Notes under the pieces: model-generated
What the model was told of the DNA's origin: nothing
Seen by the model: the letters and a program-made list of their open reading frames with translations, nothing else
The model's database searches: none
Shown: piece by piece, positions 61,695 to 64,000 of the stretch
Layout: every line of letters starts with the position of its first letter
Numbering within the stretch: position 1 is the stretch's first letter
Made by a program: the position numbers and the translations under genes
Source: Namhaeicola litoreus
Lineage (GTDB): Bacteria; Bacteroidota; Bacteroidia; Flavobacteriales; Flavobacteriaceae
Assembly: GCF_042679565.1 (NCBI RefSeq)
Contig: NZ_JBHTMY010000002.1
Span: forward strand, 744,001 to 808,000
DNA length: 64,000 nucleotides
Direction of reading: 5' to 3'

Positions 61695-62336
61695 ATGGAA
61701 TTTATCAGTAAAGAATTAGACGTATATGTGGTGAATCACAGTGAGGATGAACCTGAGCTATTGAGTGAATTGAGCAAAGAAACCTGGCAAAAAGTATTGG
61801 CGCCAAGAATGTTAAGCGGACATTATCAGGGAAGGTTACTCTCACTTATCTCAAAAATGATTCATCCCAAAACCATTCTTGAAATCGGAACCTATACGGG
61901 TTATTCTGCTCTTTGTCTGGCCGAAGGTTTAAAGCAAAACGGCATTTTACACACGATAGATAAAAATGAAGAGTTAGCCGATTTTCAACAACGCTTTTTC
62001 GACCAATCGCCCTACAAAGATCAAATTGTAAAACACATGGGTGATGCTCTTGAGATTATCCCTATGCTCAAAGAAAAGTTTGATCTGGTCTTTATTGATG
62101 CTGATAAAAGTAATTATTCCAACTATTTTGATTTGGTCATTGATAAAATGAATCGAGGGGGAATTATATTGTCGGATAATGTACTATGGAGCGGAAAAGT
62201 TTTAGAAAAAGTGGAGGAAAATGATATTGATACTGAACAGATCATCCTCTTCAATCAGAAGGTCAAAGAAGATAACAGAGTTGAAACCATTTTATTGCCA
62301 ATTCGCGATGGGCTATCGCTTTGCCGAGTGAAATAG
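61695..62336 (+). CDS. Class I O-methyltransferase (catechol/caffeoyl-CoA type)
   Basis: The protein has 213 residues. SAM motif I ILEIGTYTGYSALCLAEG lies near 57-74; the metal/substrate block VFIDADKSNY and SDNVLWSGKV follow. This is the cation-dependent O-methyltransferase fold related to catechol and caffeoyl-CoA methyltransferases. Bacterial members (YrrM type) often modify small phenols or tRNA; the substrate here is unknown. It begins 9 bp after cls. ATG 61695 is the only start matching the family N-terminus. Confidence 0.85.
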   Translation: MEFISKELDVYVVNHSEDEPELLSELSKETWQKVLAPRMLSGHYQGRLLSLISKMIHPKTILEIGTYTGYSALCLAEGLKQNGILHTIDKNEELADFQQRFFDQSPYKDQIVKHMGDALEIIPMLKEKFDLVFIDADKSNYSNYFDLVIDKMNRGGIILSDNVLWSGKVLEKVEENDIDTEQIILFNQKVKEDNRVETILLPIRDGLSLCRVK

Positions 62337-62419
62337 AAAAGCTATATCAGCTTTAAACTAAATATTTTTTAGTCAGATGTTTACCATATTGTGCGGTTTG
62401 CATAAAGGGGTAAAAAGTT

Positions 62420-64000
62420 TTGGTAAGATTTGACTATATCCCAACTTGGCTGAGTCTATTTTTAATCCTTGGAATTTTATGCGGAAAAGAGTTTAACCTT
62501 TCTTCTTCAACCTTGTTTTTCAGCTCTTTGGGTTTGATAATTGGCTTAGGCTTTTTTTTGTTTAGAAGTCATCGGAAGATTGGAAGGAATAACTTTTTTT
62601 TGCTCTTTTCAGCATTGACTTTTTTCATTATCGGAGTAAATTCCTATTTCATTCATCAAATTGTCAATCAAAAAGCGCATTATAAAAACCATGTAACAGA
62701 TTCTTCCGCAATTCTTTTAGAGATAGAGAAGGAATTAAAACCTTCACAAAACAACCATAAATACATAGCCATTGTTCGTCAAATCGATCAAACTGCAGTT
62801 CGGGGTAAAGTAGTATTGTTCGTACCAAAAAAGGAATTTTCGTTAGCTCCGGGAGATCGATTGTTGACAAAAACAACTTTGGTGCCTATTCATACAGCCT
62901 TAAATCCGAATGATTTTGATTATAGGAAGTATATGCAAAATGAACAGATTAGCGAGCAAATTTTTATCAGCGAAAACAACTCAATCGAGCTATCGCCGAA
63001 TAAAAATCTTGGAAGAAGCGCTTTTTTGATGAGAGAAAAAATTTCGAACTCATTGCTCATAAACGATTTTCAGGCATCCCTATTACCTCTGGTTCAGACC
63101 CTGTTTCTAGGGCAAAAACAAGATCTGTCTTCAGATGTTTTTGATGAATTTAGGCGTGCCGGTGTCGTTCATATTTTGGCGATATCCGGTTTGCATATCA
63201 GTATACTCATCGGTTTTTTATTTCTTGTTTTTCAACCAATAACAAAATTTAAAAAAGGGATGACCATTCGGTTAATGTTGGTGCTTTTCGTTTTATGGTT
63301 GTATGTTTTTTTGGTTGGTTATTCGGCCTCTGTGGTAAGAGCTGCAACCATGTTTACGGCTATTTCGATTGGATTGTACAGCAAAAAGAAGATCAATGTA
63401 CAAAGCGCCCTTATTGCCTCCATGTTTATTCTGTTGCTCTTAAATCCCAATTATTTATGGCAAGTAGGTTTTCAAATGAGTTATTTGGCAGTTTTTTTTA
63501 TAGTCGGATTTTATCCTTTGCTAAGGGTGAAGACCAATTATAAGGTCATTAATTATTTTCTCACTTTGTTATGGGTCACGATCATAGCCCAAACAGGAGT
63601 TTTACCCTTAAGTCTTTATTATTTCCATCAAACATCACCACTTTTCTTAATTTCCGGTATTCTTATTCTACCCTTTATCGGCATGCTCTTAGGTATAGGG
63701 TTTATAACAATTTTTCTATCTATTTTTGATCTCGCCCCCATACTTCTTGTAAAGATATTTAGCATGACCATAAATATTTTTTATAAGTCAGTTCATTTTA
63801 TATCGACGCTGAATACATTTGAAATAGAACCGATTTACTTTTCAAAACTTTCAGTTTTTCTCCTTTACTTGATTTTGTTTTCTCTATTTGCTTTTTTAAA
63901 GCATAAAAATCAACTGAGTATATACTTAACTCTCTGCTTTATAATTCTTTTACAATTTCATTTCATTCATCAAAAATGGATGACGCAACGAAAAAATCAA
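62420..64000 (+). CDS. comEC: ComEC/Rec2 DNA-uptake channel protein, 3' end cut by window
   Basis: A single open frame covers 527 codons up to the window edge with no stop. From a TTG start it reads MVRFDYIPTWLSLFLILGIL, the only start after an in-frame TAA at 62411. Several membrane helices precede an extracellular DUF4131-like region (about 60-200), then the competence domain with HILAISGLHISILIGF near 252-267 and further helices. ComEC carries single-stranded DNA across the inner membrane during natural transformation. The C-terminal part lies outside the window, so I cannot say whether a metallo-beta-lactamase domain is present. Confidence 0.9.
   Translation, partial: MVRFDYIPTWLSLFLILGILCGKEFNLSSSTLFFSSLGLIIGLGFFLFRSHRKIGRNNFFLLFSALTFFIIGVNSYFIHQIVNQKAHYKNHVTDSSAILLEIEKELKPSQNNHKYIAIVRQIDQTAVRGKVVLFVPKKEFSLAPGDRLLTKTTLVPIHTALNPNDFDYRKYMQNEQISEQIFISENNSIELSPNKNLGRSAFLMREKISNSLLINDFQASLLPLVQTLFLGQKQDLSSDVFDEFRRAGVVHILAISGLHISILIGFLFLVFQPITKFKKGMTIRLMLVLFVLWLYVFLVGYSASVVRAATMFTAISIGLYSKKKINVQSALIASMFILLLLNPNYLWQVGFQMSYLAVFFIVGFYPLLRVKTNYKVINYFLTLLWVTIIAQTGVLPLSLYYFHQTSPLFLISGILILPFIGMLLGIGFITIFLSIFDLAPILLVKIFSMTINIFYKSVHFISTLNTFEIEPIYFSKLSVFLLYLILFSLFAFLKHKNQLSIYLTLCFIILLQFHFIHQKWMTQRKNQ

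Noticed and set aside
62338..62354. Small inverted repeat AAAGCT/AGCTTT after the O-methyltransferase gene
   Set aside because: The six-base stem is short and no T-run follows, so I do not call it a terminator.
1..64000. CRISPR arrays, insertion sequences, prophage, tRNA or rRNA genes
   Set aside because: No regularly spaced repeats, transposase-like or phage-structural frames, and no tRNA-like T-loop sequences were seen on either strand.

Overview
This 64 kb window is chromosomal DNA from a low-GC member of the Bacteroidetes, almost certainly family Flavobacteriaceae. The evidence is consistent throughout. Many genes are preceded by the Bacteroidetes -7 element TAnnTTTG, and purine-rich ribosome binding sites are largely absent. 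There are three TonB-dependent receptors, a type IX secretion component (PorZ) with its own C-terminal sorting domain, a DUF5689 lipoprotein beside an exported nuclease, a three-gene sdhCAB operon with a single cytochrome b subunit, and several families typical of this group (DUF4421, DUF4175, DUF3108). The window is mostly core genome. I see no rRNA, tRNA, CRISPR array, insertion sequence or prophage.

Layout. 1-3.6 kb (minus strand): a large exported protein resembling glucan, water dikinase, and a small conserved hypothetical gene. 3.6-9.3 kb (plus): kbl-queD-lpxH-radA in a tight run, then an MsbA-type ABC exporter. 9.3-16.6 kb: a DUF4421 outer-membrane protein, a YwqK-like exported protein, and a locus in which an exported endonuclease/phosphatase-family enzyme faces a TonB-dependent receptor, a DUF5689 lipoprotein and a small lipoprotein. 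16.6-18.4 kb (minus): rpiB, a CDF metal exporter and an ElaA-type acetyltransferase. 18.4-19.25 kb: the only long gap. It is very AT-rich, with one perfect DnaA box, several DnaA-box-like 9-mers at 22-25 bp spacing and one unlisted small membrane-protein ORF, and is a candidate oriC. 19.25-36.2 kb: rnr, a DUF2807 protein, tatA, an SPFH protein, a thioesterase, gltX, a DUF4175 membrane protein, ybeY, mnmG flanked by two parS-like sites, a methyltransferase, a Skp-like lipoprotein and an OmpA-family protein with an extended tail.

36.4-52.3 kb (all plus): porZ-recO-TonB receptor, then tilS-dsbD-DUF3108-M23 peptidase-pgi ending at a strong terminator, then an orphan TonB receptor and a small membrane protein. 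52.3-55.6 kb: plsC converging on a minus-strand operon of carbonic anhydrase, methionine/glutamine-type aminotransferase and omega-amidase. 55.7-59.2 kb (minus): sdhCAB under a near-consensus promoter. 59.3-64 kb (plus): an ECF sigma factor with a zinc-type anti-sigma protein, cardiolipin synthase, an O-methyltransferase and the 5' part of comEC, which runs off the window.

The most notable points are the exported GWD-like dikinase, the parS-like pair bracketing mnmG together with the nearby candidate origin, the nuclease/TonB receptor/DUF5689 uptake-like locus, and the duplicated module in the OmpA tail. I did not find a clearly new defence or mobile system. All functional calls come from reading motifs and from known family features; no database search was run.
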